A DNA stretch of 64,000 nt from Dermacentor variabilis (lineage: Eukaryota > Arthropoda > Arachnida > Ixodida > Ixodidae), in contig NC_134568.1 of the NCBI RefSeq assembly GCF_050947875.1, positions 262,054,115-262,118,114 on the forward strand. Reading direction: 5' to 3'. Of this stretch, positions 33,764 to 44,824 are shown piece by piece. Position numbers and translations under genes: made by a program. The notes beneath the pieces were generated by a model. The model did not search any database and had not been told where the DNA came from. It saw only the letters and a list, made by a program, of their open reading frames with translations. Every line of letters starts with the position of its first letter. Position 1 is the stretch's first letter.

Positions 33764-34054
33764 ATGCCCAAATATTACTGCGCCCATGGCTATTATAACA
33801 GCATTATCGGTCGTGACACGCCGTCGCGCACGTTTCCCAGAGACGAGAAGATGCGTAAACTTTGCATACGTGCCTGTCAGCCACCACACCCAGCATGGAG
33901 ACTTCTAAAAAATGGCGTCATTTGCGCGGACCACTTCATCAACGATCATTATGCGACCAGCCCGGCTGTGCTCAAAAGCCTTGGCATACCGCTCAAAAGG
34001 CTCCTGTTGAGGCAATACGATTCAAAGAGCGGGTGCTTAGTGATGCATCCGTAA
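33764..34054 (+). CDS. THAP-domain ORF (C2CH zinc finger), one ligand missing
   Basis: The 96-codon frame starts MPKYYCAHGYYNS. It has the THAP order: Cys6, TFPRDEKMRKL (residues 23-33), a Trp46, and GVICADHFINDHY with Cys54 and His57, then a C-terminal LKSLGIPLKRLLL. THAP domains bind DNA, and in P-like and related transposons they recognise the element ends. The second Cys of the finger (expected near residue 10 or 11) is Tyr, so metal binding is probably lost. The frame probably ended at a splice donor in the parent; the last residues after about 87 lose THAP character. Confidence 0.75.
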   Translation: MPKYYCAHGYYNSIIGRDTPSRTFPRDEKMRKLCIRACQPPHPAWRLLKNGVICADHFINDHYATSPAVLKSLGIPLKRLLLRQYDSKSGCLVMHP

Positions 34055-34933
34055 CTCTCAGCGGTCTTCGCCACCTTTTGTTGTTCTGGCAACAGACCCT
34101 CTCTCTTTCTGTATGCATGTAGCCGTAGCGGTGACCGCAGGAGCGTTTGTTGAAAGAAGGGAAATTACCCTTTCATTGGCTGTGCAAAAACAGATATTCT
34201 CGGGTTGTGACAGAAATTGTTCACCCTGCGGATGCATGTTTTTGTCACAAAACAAAATAGTCATGTTGTATACACTTTCGCTGCGTCTAATATTGAGCGA
34301 CAGCATACGAGCGCTCTTTTAATTGATCAAATATACAAAACACAGCCAGTGAATGAACGCCAGACAACAGCATGCATGTGTACTAACCTAAAAGGCGCAG
34401 CACATTTACCTACATTGCCTTTTCACACGTTGCTTTTCAAGCTCAAGCAAAAAATTACGCATTTTCATAGGTCTCTGCATGATCATGCGTCGCGTTTCAT
34501 GACTTGGTTGTTCGCGCAGCATTTCCCTAGTAAATGTCACAGCCAAAGGCTTTCCTTTCTCTATGGCCACAGAATCGATGTAGCTATTAAGTGATCTGGT
34601 CGACGGGTCCCTAGCGCAGCCGCCCATCTCAGCGAGTTCAACCAGTAAATGGCTTCTAATGGCGTGAATGTGATAGTAGTCGTAAACACAGGGCTATGAA
34701 ATGGCTGGAAAATTCTACAAATGCCGTGCCTCGTCGCATAAAAACGAAGTGTGCAGCGGTCGAAAGCCGACAGCGTAGGTAAGCACAAAGCGATGAGCTA
34801 CGCTACCTACGATTCAGCCGTAATAGCTGCCTTTCTGCCTCAACGCGGGTCACGAAACTAGGCATTTTGCATCCTACGTAACATAACTTTACGAACTGCT
34901 GCCGCTGCACTTCAAGTTTACTAGAAAAAAAAA

Positions 34934-35314
34934 TTACCATGTTGCTGGCCCGGACTGCCTGACCGGCACGTTCAAGGCCGCCTGCTCTTCGCCGCTTGAC
35001 GTGGAAGGCTCGTAACCGTAAGCGGTTATATTTCTTGCTAAGTTGGAACGGTCCTCATCTACAGACGTGTACTCATAGCTGGTAGAGGCACCAGAACCTG
35101 AATCCATGCTCGCGATAGCGGTGGCGGCGCGTCTCGAATGACCGCGGCCGGCCGGCTGGCTATCCGTTGAGGGTGCCGTGACGTCACGCCTTCCAACTCG
35201 CTTGGGCCGGGCGGCGTTGCGCGCGCTCACAAAAACGCCAAAAATAAAGCCATCCGCTGAAAAATGAGCGAAGTGACTACTTGTTTTCGGTGTACTCGCA
35301 CACTGAGGACCCAT
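34934..35314 (-). CDS. Convergent second ORF of the THAP transposon, acidic, function unknown
   Basis: A 126-codon frame on the opposite strand, starting MGPQCASTPKTSSHF inside the right end. From an internal Met (MDSGSGASTSYEYTSVDEDR) it is Ser/Asp/Glu-rich and contains AYGYEPSTSSGEE. At its end the DNA reads aacatg/gtaatt, a good 5' splice site, so the frame may be a first exon whose partner exon is missing. The arrangement of two genes reading inward from each end fits a two-gene transposon. I recall cysteine-rich P2X7-C-terminal-like proteins with such YEP starts in tick repeats, but no cysteine domain is present here. Confidence 0.45.
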   Translation of the reverse strand: MGPQCASTPKTSSHFAHFSADGFIFGVFVSARNAARPKRVGRRDVTAPSTDSQPAGRGHSRRAATAIASMDSGSGASTSYEYTSVDEDRSNLARNITAYGYEPSTSSGEEQAALNVPVRQSGPATW

Positions 35315-35398
35315 TTTCTGTATTATCGTAAACTGTTCAGATTTTGTGTCCGTATCCCTTTAAGGCTTTCGCCTTAAAAACATTCTGGGTTTTGCGAG

Positions 35399-36084
35399 TC
35401 TGCAGTCTCCCTCCGGCAGACTCTGCACATATCTGTCGGATATGTCTCGCGGTACATACGATTCATCAGTCTCGGGCTCGGTAGCGATCCGGTCTGGAGC
35501 TGTCTCAGTACTACCGCCTCCGCTTGACTCAGTCTCGGGTGCGGGGGTGGGAGAGTCCTGCGAGCCAGGCGGTAGGCCTTCGTGATTTCACTGTAATCTG
35601 TCATGCGGTCCTTGGTTCCGAACCACGTCGGACGGTCTGTCGCCGGGGCGCGGTTGGTTAGCGCTCGCGCCGCTGCGTGTGCCGTCTCATTATGGTTCTC
35701 ATTGCGTCCCGATGCGTCGCCCGCGTGCGCCGGGAACCACTTGAGTCGTACTTTTAGTTCTTTTAGTTTCATCGCTCGCAGTACGCGCTCAGCCTCCCTG
35801 CAGATTTGGCCTTTGGCGAAGTTTCGCACCGCCTGTCTTGAGTCGCTCAGCACCGTGTGGCAGTCTGCGTCGGCGATGGCCAGGGCGATGGCTACCTCCT
35901 CCGCTTGTTCCGCTCCGGCGCTTCTCACGCTCGCTGCCATCCTCGTGGCGCCGGTTGACGCCTCTATGACGACCGCTGCGAAGGCGTTCCGTTGGTATTT
36001 GGCCGCGTCCACGTACCGCACGTGTTCGTCGTTAGCATGCTGGTCAATGAAAGCCTTGGCCCTCGCCGCTCTTCTTCCCTTGTT
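35399..36084 (-). pseudogene. Inverted 5' part of a LINE: RNase H and start of the zinc finger
   Basis: The minus frame (35,374-36,021) encodes a LINE RNase H: RYVDAAKYQRNAFAAVVI (Asp5), AEEVAIALAI (Glu41), TVLSDSRQAV (Asp60), then KWFPAHAGDASG. The C-terminal region follows, up to MCRVCRRETAD, half of a CCHC finger. The last residues (SQNPECF) are flanking DNA. The reading continues upstream to about 36,084 (NKGRRAARAKAFIDQHA). The enzyme would remove the RNA strand during target-primed reverse transcription. The missing half of the finger is found on the opposite strand just beyond 36,085, as expected for an inversion. Confidence 0.8.
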
Positions 36085-36369
36085 GAACTCTTGTGGGACT
36101 GCGTCAAATATCCAGAAGATTCAAAATCAAGAACACTCCCACCGCGGCTCGAGGCAGCCGCGAAGAGCTACGACCGAGACGATCAGCTCTGGGCCGTCCA
36201 GCAGGTCCTCGATGCGCTCGAAAGGCACGGACCCAGCGAGCCGGCGACGGCGAGCGGAGACCCGCGCCGAGTAACGGCGACTTCGAGGATGACGTAGGCC
36301 CTCGTCGGGGCGCGGGCGCGCCCAACTGCAGACATAAAGTTGTCTCCAATCCAATCCAATCCAATCCAA
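36085..36369 (+). pseudogene. Sense 3' part of the same LINE, with (CCAAT)n tail
   Basis: The plus frame continues the zinc finger where the inverted piece stops: ELLWDCVKYPEDSKSRTLPP, then RLEAAAKSYDRDDQLWAVQQ and LDALERHGPSEP, a stop, a short 3' UTR and the tail ccaat x5 (to 36,369). TGGGTTTTGCGAG at 35,386-35,398 and 36,370-36,382 is the 13-bp target duplication of the whole insertion. See the finding on twin priming. Confidence 0.8.
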
Positions 36370-36575
36370 TGGGTTTTGCGAGCCAAAACCAAGATATGAA
36401 TATACGGCACCCCGGAGCGTCGGACTTCGGATTAATTTCGAACACCTGGAGTTCTTTAATGTGCATCGAATGCCCGGTTTTTGCATTTCGCCCCCATCGA
36501 AATGAGGCCGGGATTCGATCCCGCGCCCATGGGCGCAGCAGCGCAACGCCAAAGCCACTACGCCACCACGGCGGA
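36370..36575 (-). mobile_element. tRNA-derived SINE (second family), split by the LINE
   Basis: It contains gggttttgcgagccaaaacc, cacctggagttctttaatgt, catttcgcccccatcgaaat and a tRNA-like head with B box (gggattcgatcccg, 36,507-36,520) and A-box side ending ccaccacggcgg. The SINE reads on the minus strand. Its 3' end (tgggttttgcgag) is found again at 35,386-35,398 left of the LINE, so the LINE inserted into the SINE. Confidence 0.8.
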
Positions 36576-38957
36576 TCGAGCGAAATTTCGCCATCTGTCC
36601 GAAGTGATTTTAAAAACCTTCCGCAGACTGCGCAGTCCAAAAACGAGAGGCCTATAACTTTGTCGATATCTTAAGGTATAAATCTCAAACGTTGCGGCAC
36701 GTCCATGAAAGGTTGGTCAACCACGGTTCTTTCCTGCGTCAAGCCAACTCACCACAAACATCGACGAGCAACTGTCTGAGAAAAAGCGATGGGGAAGAAA
36801 GTGTTACGGCATTGGGAGAAATATTAGATGCGCAAGAGGGGAACAGTATTTAATGACTTCTCGTGACAAATGAACTCCTTCTGCGTTATGCTGTGCTTAT
36901 ATTGAAAATTGCGAACAGAGTTTCGGCAACAATTCCGCCGTTCCGCGTCGACGTCCTTCATGATCGAAATTATCGGGACCAATGGTAGTCCCTTATGAGA
37001 AAGAGGCGCACGACAAACGAGGGGGCTTCTGTTGCGCGCCAAGATTTAAGACCGCTGATTGAGGGCGCGCCTCGAGAAACTCGGAGAAATCTCGAAAAGG
37101 CAAGAAACGCTGGCGCGGAGCTTCAAGCAGCGCGGGAAGAAAATCGATGGCTGATTGCAGTGCTGGGAGAACAAAGCCAGTTGCAACAGCAGGCTCTCTT
37201 TCGTCTCGAAAGTACCACGACCAGGGCGCACCCGTACGTCCTGGACAACTGTATAGCGTGGCGTAGCTGCGGCAAGCTCAAAGCCCTCTTTTTTTTTCTT
37301 CGTAAGATTTCGGCGAAGTGGAATTTGAAAAGCACGAAAGCATATACGCTTTTCAAAAAATAAAGATATACAATAAAGCGAATAAACTCGGTAAGAGAGC
37401 TTACTGCCTAGTGATGTATGGTGTAAGCTGCCCCAGACATTGCTCTTGTGTCTGAAGCAGTGCGCGGGTATGCCGGTTAAGACTTCAGACGCAAAACAAA
37501 TTTGACAGCACTTGTGTTCTCATTTACCGCATTCCCTTGTTTACACTATATATACGCCTGTAGTCTTTTCTTTTTTTCTGCCAGTTCCCATTAGGAGGGA
37601 ATATAGAAAATGAAGAATTATTGCAAGAATTTAAAGCGGAGTGGTATAAAGATGAAGAGACTTTGATCATAATTATTATTTTCGTTATTTGAGCCTTAAA
37701 GGGACCTGTAATGCATATAATATGAAGTAATGATCCCCTTCCCGCTTTAGCGGTGTCTTGTTAAAATGTAAAGGCCATTAGGTGTGTGCCGGGCTGGCAC
37801 TGTCAGCGCTGAAAAGTTCCACACGTAGGGCGTGATTCAGAGCGCGCACACGCGCTGCTACAGCCGCCTTTACGACGTAAAGACTTGTAGACCACGGCTT
37901 GGTCGCTTTTCTACGGAACAGCCGTCCTTAGGAAAACAGTTGAAAGCTGTAGAACGAGCACTGGATGCATTTCTGCGCATCCCGAAAGCAGCGACCCGCG
38001 GACCGTTGAAAGTAAGATCTCACGTCTGGAATCCTCCGCCTCAGCGCTCGGATGCCCCTCCCTGTGAGCCACTGAGCCGCAACCTAATCACGCCATCTTC
38101 CGCGCCGATGCCCCGAGTCCTTTGTTCCCGGCCCCGATCGGAATCTCGTACGTTGCCGTGCCAGTGGTCGAGCACTGCGGCGGCACGGCGCAACCAACCA
38201 TCGCTGAGGATGCTTTCGGCCGGGGAGGGGGGGGGGGTCGCTTTTCGCCACAGTGACCTCACGAATGCTCTGGCGCGACCGGGATCACTTCGAACAACTT
38301 CTAAGTATAACATAATAGTACGAAGATTAGCATGACCAGCGAAGCTAAAGAAAGCCTTCAGGTCAGTGTCCGTCAGCGTGACCACAAAAAAAAACCCCAC
38401 AAAAACAAAAAGGAAAGCTGGAGTTTTGCCAAAGGGGTGAAGCGGAGACAGAGATGTGTAGCGTATTATTACGACCAGTGAGAATGAGATTGTTTCGCAA
38501 AGTATCATTCGCAAAAGGCAGTCGAGGCGCCATAGGAACAAATTGCTTTAGATAGAGACTTTGTAACCACATCCCTTTTCTCTTGGCTTTCAATTTTTTC
38601 CCCTTACTTCACTTCTGGTTGTACGCTACGTAAGAGAAGGTACAAAGTGCGTATGTGCGGTACGCAATAGAAAAAAAATATGCGTGCTATTTTTAAGCAT
38701 GAAAGGCTTTTAGCTCCCGTTGTCGGCGACCTTCAAGTGACCTAGAGTCAAAAGCCAGAGCCGTTATCCGGGAACGCAAACGAGAAAATCCGAGCAACCA
38801 GTCAAAACTTATGGAAATTCGCTCTCTGGCCACCAATCATTGGTACAGGACTGAATTACATAATTACACACTGGCCAAACATTTAAAAAAAAATGTTGCT
38901 TCCAACTTCTTCCTAGTGTTTGTTCAAAATATCACTCAAGCTGTAACTTCTAGTACA
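36576..38957. other. Unassigned sequence
   Basis: A 122-codon plus frame at 36,995-37,363 starts basic and coiled-coil-like (REENRWLIAVLGEQSQLQQQ) and ends in low-quality sequence; it might be an exon, with no recognised family. A GC-rich frame of 167 codons (37,832-38,335) is doubtful. A lone TTAA-AGGG start at about 37,693-37,701 has no partner end. Confidence 0.35.
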
Positions 38958-39815
38958 CTAAGATTTATTTGCAATTTCAAATAGTGGACGTTCAAAAGGC
39001 AGACACAGGGCACCATACACTTCATTGTCATCTTTTGGCGCTGAGACATGGTTGCCTGTGCTTTTCTGAACGGCAGCGGTCGGCGAGTTCCGCGGTGCGG
39101 GTTTTGCGTCGCCTCCATGAGATGTGGCCACGCTGCGTGGCACCTCCTTCAAACGCTTTTCTTCTGCTATACTCGCGGACAACTTTCTGTGGCCATGATG
39201 GGAAAGCCAGCGTTACTAGACTGGGAAAGCTACGGAGGCAAAGCGCGCACAAGTGAACGCATTTCTGAAAAGAGTCCCGCGTTTTAATCCACGTTAGTGT
39301 AGGCTGACCAAGAGAAAACAAAAACACCTTACTTGCAACAGCTAAATAAGACACAAAACACGTAACTGCGTGTAAAAGTTTACTTATTTTGCGGCGTTTC
39401 CTTTCCGCGTCTGGGAAAACGCGAAACCGTTGCACGTGGAAGCGGCGTCGATTCAGCGTTTGTTCTGAGCAACCAAAAGCACTGCGAAACGTTGCCGGAC
39501 TACTTGGCGCTGTAACACATGGGCAGCAGCCACGCGTCCGTAGTTTTACTTCCACAGCCAGAGAGAGTTGTCCGTGTAGTTGGGCAGTGCACTCTGTCTC
39601 CCTGGCGTATTTCGCATCCTGTAGTGCCGCCTTCAGCCGATTTTCTTCTAGCTGGGCAGTGCCGATATGGACCAGTGCACAGTATGGCGTGGTGCGGTGT
39701 GGTTTTGTGTGCTGTGTGTGGGGGGATCTGGGGATCTGTGCCTTTGCGAACATGCACTAAACCCTTTTTAAGATTGTGGCTAGTATCATCTCCAGCCAAT
39801 CTGCTTTGCCGGTAG
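38958..39815 (-). CDS. Possible small three-exon host gene, unidentified
   Basis: On the minus strand three pieces look coding. Exon 1 at about 39,815-39,759 starts MATGKADWLEMILATILKR. Exon 2 at about 39,653-39,552 encodes a coiled coil beginning LEENRLKAALQDAKYARETE, preceded by a cactgcccag acceptor and followed by a gaa/gtaaaa donor. A last piece down to TAG at 38,958 (SIAEEKRLKEVPRSVATSHG, ending FEIANKS) follows a ggccacag acceptor. The exon 1 donor (gtttag) is weak, and the phase of the last junction does not fit in the simplest reading. I do not recognise the protein. It may be chance. Confidence 0.25.
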
Positions 39816-40185
39816 CCATTTCATGCTTCATCTACTCTCGATTACGGGAGAGCCAGCAACTTTTTGGATTGAACGCTGCGGTTTTGCTTGACTTGCGTAG
39901 ATATAGTACGTTTAGGTGGCGTGACAACATGGCGGTGACCGTGGGCACCCACTTCAATTGTAATTCACCCTCGCTACTTGAACTTCGCCATGTTCGCTAG
40001 AAAGAAACGCTGAAATTTGTTTTTACTTGGTCCTCTCGCATTCCTAGGGCCCTATGTTACCCGTAATAGGTCGCTATGTTTGCGTAACTTATCTGCTTTG
40101 ACGCTGTTTGGCCTAATAAAATATGCTACCATTGTTGAGAAAGTGCACTGATTTCTCTCCGCCAGATGCTGTCGTAGGTTTTAGA
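39816..40185. other. Unassigned sequence
   Basis: Includes a short inverted phrase (aacatggcgg near 39,927 and cgccatgttcgc near 39,987) but no assignable element. Confidence 0.35.
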
Positions 40186-40233
<48 letters not shown>

Positions 40234-40268
40234 GATGAAGAAGAAGAAGATGTTGATGATGATGATGA
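40186..40268 (+). repeat. (GAT)n microsatellite with GAA interruptions
   Basis: About 83 bases of gat units with an internal gaagaagaa block. Poly-Asp and poly-Ser frames over it are artefacts. Confidence 0.95.
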
Positions 40269-40349
40269 CGACTTATTGGCAACCCCTTTTAAACGAGGCG
40301 GTGACAAATAGTCGCCTAGCCTGCTTGAAATAATCGGATAATGCTGTTC

Positions 40350-41060
40350 ATTCTAGCATTTTTGTATACATCTCCCTAATCTGCTTTGTCTTCCTCAAAA
40401 CTTTTCTATCTACCTTGTACCGCTACCTATACCCGTAACGGATCTGGTCACATCAATCTCTTGTCTGCTTTTTTTTTCACCAATACCTTAAACGTATCGT
40501 GTTCATCTAGACTGCTGACCGGTTGATGTTTCCGTTTAAATCCAAGCGCTTCAGGAAGGTGTACGTTATCTACTGTTCTTACTGGGTGAATACCTTCGCA
40601 TTCCATTAGGATGTGCCGAGTAGCCTCCTTATTTTTGCTGCAGCAGACACATGCCTCATATTTTGTGAATATTTGCTTCTGTATCTTTTTGTCCTGAGGC
40701 AACCAGCTCGAGCCTTAATTAGCAAGGCACTGCCCTTGACGTTATCGCTGATTTTCCCTTCAAATCTCTGTCTTCCCATTCTTGTAAATCTCCATTGGCT
40801 TTTTCGTTTCCTTAATTTTCATGCAATTCATTATCTTTGTGGCTCTCAATCTCTTTTCCATGATTACTGGTTGTCTATATAAATTTTCACTTACCCTGTA
40901 CTGGGTAGCGAACTTTTTTGACCCCTTCATCCATTCTGTGTCCCCACTTTTCAGAGGAACACTACACCAAACTCCCCCTCGGGGATTCGTGTTGAGTGTG
41001 GGGATGGCTGCTGCCACATCCTGTGACCATCCAGTGCGGTGACGAGGAAGCAATATGCCA
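40350..41060 (-). mobile_element. LINE C-terminal remnant with CCHC-like finger
   Basis: The minus strand encodes CVCCSKNKEATRHILMECEG followed by IHPVRTVDNVHLPEALGF (40,448-40,702), the C-terminal zinc-finger region found after the RT or RNase H of many tick LINEs. The 97-codon frame at 40,760-41,053 (TGWSQDVAAAIPTLNTNP, ENLYRQPVIMEKRL) is probably from the same decayed element. No RT core remains. Confidence 0.5.
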
Positions 41061-41649
41061 TATTCTGTACTAGTTCTCTTAGCACTGTATGCATACGCAA
41101 TTACTTTCCGTCATGCTCATTCAGCTGGGCGACCCGCCTCTGTCGCAAGAACCAATGCTACAGATTCTACGGGACTTATCATCACATCAGAAGGCCGTGC
41201 AGGCATTACTGCGCTTTTAGCGATGCACCGGCTTGTGTGAACGCCCATAATGGGAATGACCTTCCTTGCTTTTTTTTTTTTGGCCATATCTCTCTTTCTT
41301 CATCGTCTCCCTCTTTCTACCCTCTTAGCACGTAAGGGGCCGAAACGCTGTACTATTATTTTCTATCGTTTCGTGCACAGTTTAGCGTTCTCAACAACCA
41401 TTGATTCGTGTGGCAATATATCTTTTAGCTATATTTAGGGAAATTAACGCTAAAGATACACTCACAAAAAAATGGGAACCAGCGCAGGCGCTAGAGTCCA
41501 GGGTGCTACACAAGAAACAGAACGAATGTTTAATTGCAGCAGTTTGGACCGGTGGACCAGCCTTAATCAAGATATATATTTCACATACTTTCAATCCCTC
41601 ATGGGATTATAACAGGAATAACATGAACATATGGTAGTATTTGCGAACA
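41061..41649. other. Unassigned sequence
   Basis: AT-rich, with no recognisable domain. Confidence 0.35.
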
Positions 41650-42008
41650 AAGAATATATATACATTATATAATCACCAGTGTGTTATTGCAAAATTTTGG
41701 CTTCGCTAAACAAAATAATTAAGTACTTCATCATAAATGCAGTATTTGGGTACAATATACTGTAACAAAGAAGAATCTGAGAAAATGAGAACGAAAAGAG
41801 AAAGAATAAAGAAACCACCTGAAGACACATGTGACATAAAACACCTAATGAACATGACAAACAGGGTGCAGTCATGCGTATAATGCATCATACAGAAAGA
41901 ACACTCATAGATTATAGTGTTAGGCTATGAAGATCGGTAACAAACGGGAGTATGTAAATCAGAGCTGTAAAGCCAGGAGATGTTTTTCCACTGAATTGGC
42001 AAATGTAT

Positions 42009-44790
42009 CTAATGAAGAGCTGTTACTAATGGATTCATCAGTTTATTCCACTCTCTTATCGCTAAAGAAAAGAATGAATTCTTAAAGCAATTGGTATGAA
42101 AAGAATACTCATTGGGTATTTGTGTGTGTTTATGTCGCGTTGGCCGTGTTTCATTTCTGGAGATGTATCTAGAGGTATCAATATTAAGCTTGTTGTGTAG
42201 GAGCTGGTACATAAGTTTAGAACGGGCTAGTACAGCTCGGTTTTGTACTGTTAGGATTCCTGCTTTGTTAAATAGTTCGGGGGGTGAGTCTGTTACTTTA
42301 TGTTTTTTGTATATATACCGTAGAGCTTTCCTTTGTACGCCGTCTAGTTTTTTAATTATTTGTTTATTGTATGGTAACCAGATAATATTTGCGCACTCAA
42401 GGACTGACCTGACGAAAGTTTTGTAAGCTACAAGTTTTGTATCGGGTGGTGCTAGTCGTAGGTGTCTTCCAAGAAAGAAAAGGCGTTTTATTGCAGACGC
42501 TGTAACGTTGTTTATATGGGAGTTCCATCTTAAGTCATGTGTTAACGTTAATCCGAGGTACTTGTGTTCATGAACTCGTATTAGTGGCACGTCGTTAACA
42601 GTATACATAAAGCTCGAGTTACTTTTTCTGTGGTGATTGAAAGAGCAGCAGATTTCTTAGTATGGATGGTCATCTGCCAGTGGGCACACCAGTTAGACAC
42701 AACTTTCAAGTCGTTGTTTAGTGTTATGTGGTCATCATGTGAGTTAATATTTCGATAAAGAATGCAGTCGTCTGCAAATAGCTTAATGTTTCCTGTGATT
42801 TTTGCGGGCAGGTCATTAATAAAAATTAGAAATAAAAGGGGAGCCAGAACGCTTCCTTGGGGTACTCCCGATGTTACCCAGGCTGTCTGGGAAATCTGTC
42901 CGTTCACTTCCACAAATTGGGTACGGTTAGTAAGATAGTCGCAAATGCAGTCAATTATAGGGCCTGTACCTAATGTAATCTCAAGTTTCCTTATGAGCTT
43001 TTTGTGCGATACCCGATCAAATGCATTCGAGAAATCGAGTAGGATGAGGTCTGTCTTTCTATGTTGGTCGATATTAAATAATATGTCGTGGTTTAGTTCC
43101 AGTGTTGAGGGATTGTAGAAAGGCCTCTGCGAAAGACATGTTGATATGGTGATATGATACTCTCCGTTTCTAAGAAAACGGTTATATGTTTTAGTATGAT
43201 GTGTTCCAGAAGTTTGCGCACGGTACTCGTAAGTGAAATCGGCCGAAAGTTTGACGGGTCGTCTTTGCAGCCGGATTTATTTATGTGTTGGGACAACTTT
43301 TGCAGATTTCCAATCCTGTGGAAGAACAGATGATGATAATGATTTGTTAAATATTATGCAAAGGTACTTCGTCGTTCATTCTGCATAACAGTTCAAGAAA
43401 GCGTTGGGTATTTTATCCGGGCCTGGCCCTTTTTTCGTGTCCAGGTTTAGGAGAACGTTCAGTACTCCGGCCTCCGTGACGGTAAGGGGGCATACTGTGC
43501 TGTTGCCGGTGGTGTCCATTTGAGGTATTTTCCCATCGTCAGTTGTGAAGACAGAAGAAAAATAGTTATTTAGTGAATTAGCGCTTTTTTTGTTAGTTTC
43601 GGGCGGCACCTGGTGATCACTTGATGCTTTAGGTTTAAGGTAGTTCCAGAACTTGCTCGGTGAATTTCCTAGGAATCCTTGAAGTGTGTTTGAGTAAAAG
43701 TTTGACTTCGCTGTCTTTATTTTAGATTCCACGTCTGGGATAGCTAGAGTAAGATTACTTCGAGATGAAGGATTAGCTGCTATTTTCATTGATTTTTTCA
43801 GACGCTTGACTTTACGTTTGGCATGAATGATGTCACGTGAGATCCAGAGATCATGCTTCATTTTTTTTTTACTTTAGAAGGTACATACTTGGAAACACAA
43901 TGAAACATTCTTTTCTTGAAACTATGCCACAATGTTTCGATGTTTGTGGTGGGACGTATTGACAGTGCTTCAAAGGCGGTAAATTCCTTAGATAAGTAGT
44001 CAATAATACTCGTATCGTCTGCTCTACTGAAGTCCGGGTAAGTGATGCGTGGTTGGGAAGAAAATGTAGTATTTTGGCCAGGTACAACACATAAAGTAAT
44101 CTTATGATCAGACATGCCATTAATGAATTCAAGATGCGTTTGCTCTAACGGAAAATGATAGCTCAAGAAAACTAAATCAAGTGTGTTGGGAGTAGTTCCT
44201 TGAACACGTGTGGGCTCTGTTACGATTTGACTGAGAATCAATGAAAGCATGAGTTCGAAAAGCATATCAGCACTTGGTGAGTGGTTTTAAATGTTTGCCA
44301 GTTCACATCAGGGGGTTAAAATCTCGTAGAAGTATTAGTCTGGCGCCCAAAATGTTATTTTGCGCATACAAGCACAGTATTTCCATCACTTCAACCTCAC
44401 ATGAGGGACTACGATAAATACAGCCGACGACAATATTGCATGCAGAAAATGTTAGTTTACAAAAAATTCCTTCCACTCTTGTGACATCAAGTAACACGAT
44501 ATAAGGGATTTCCTTTTTAATCAATAAGGCGACGCCACCACCGCTTGTTAATCGGTCCTTCCGTATGATTACGTAGTTCGGTGGTGCGATGTCAGCATCC
44601 CTGATATCGATTCTTAGCCAAGTCTCAGTTAAAGCAACAAAATCTAGTTCGATACCAAGAAGTAATGCTTCAAGGAAGTCAGTTTTCTTGAGTATGCTAC
44701 GCGCATTAATATTGCAGAAAGTTATTTCTGACGTATTTCGTTGCGCCGAGAGCGTGTTGTTTGCCTTTCTGCTTCCTAGTCTGTTTTGCT
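42009..44790 (-). pseudogene. ORF2 (endonuclease and RT) of the CR1-like LINE
   Basis: Endonuclease: INARSILKKTDFLEAL, DFVALTETWL, SGGGVALLIKKEIPYIV, VVGCIYRSPS, then NTLDLVFLS and MSDHKITLCV (43,858-44,790). RT: FWNYLKPKAS and GPGPDKIPNAFL (43,376-43,861), NFRPISLTSTVRKLLEHII (43,093-43,296), SGVPQGSVLAPLLFLIFIND and LFADDCILY with the catalytic pair (42,581-42,913), and KYLGLTLTHDLRW with the thumb to 42,009. Frames change about five times, and the span between motif A and motif B (42,914-43,092) has lost its frame. Confidence 0.85.
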
Positions 44791-44824
44791 CAAGGTAGCT
44801 GAATGTGGTTTGATTAGGGCCAGA

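Larger units (their letters stand above)
33373..35359. mobile_element. TTAA-flanked DNA transposon with THAP ORF (Kolobok-like)
   Basis: Perfect 18-bp terminal inverted repeats: agggatacggacacaaaa at 33,373-33,390 and its complement at 35,342-35,359. Both are bounded by TTAA (33,369-33,372 and 35,360-35,363), a target duplication used by piggyBac- and Kolobok-type transposons. Inside are a THAP ORF on the plus strand and a convergent acidic ORF on the minus strand, each near its own end. No DDE transposase is visible in the 2.0 kb, so this copy is non-autonomous or deleted. THAP domains are reported in several transposon groups; Kolobok is my best guess from the TTAA sites. The second element at 59,866-61,990 has the same TTAA-AGGG start. 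Confidence 0.75.

Noticed and set aside
37693..37710. A third TTAA-AGGG transposon end (ttaaagggacctgtaatg)
   Set aside because: No matching inverted end was found to the right or left in the window.
40113..40311. Poly-Ser and poly-Asp proteins
   Set aside because: Artefacts of the (GAT)n microsatellite.
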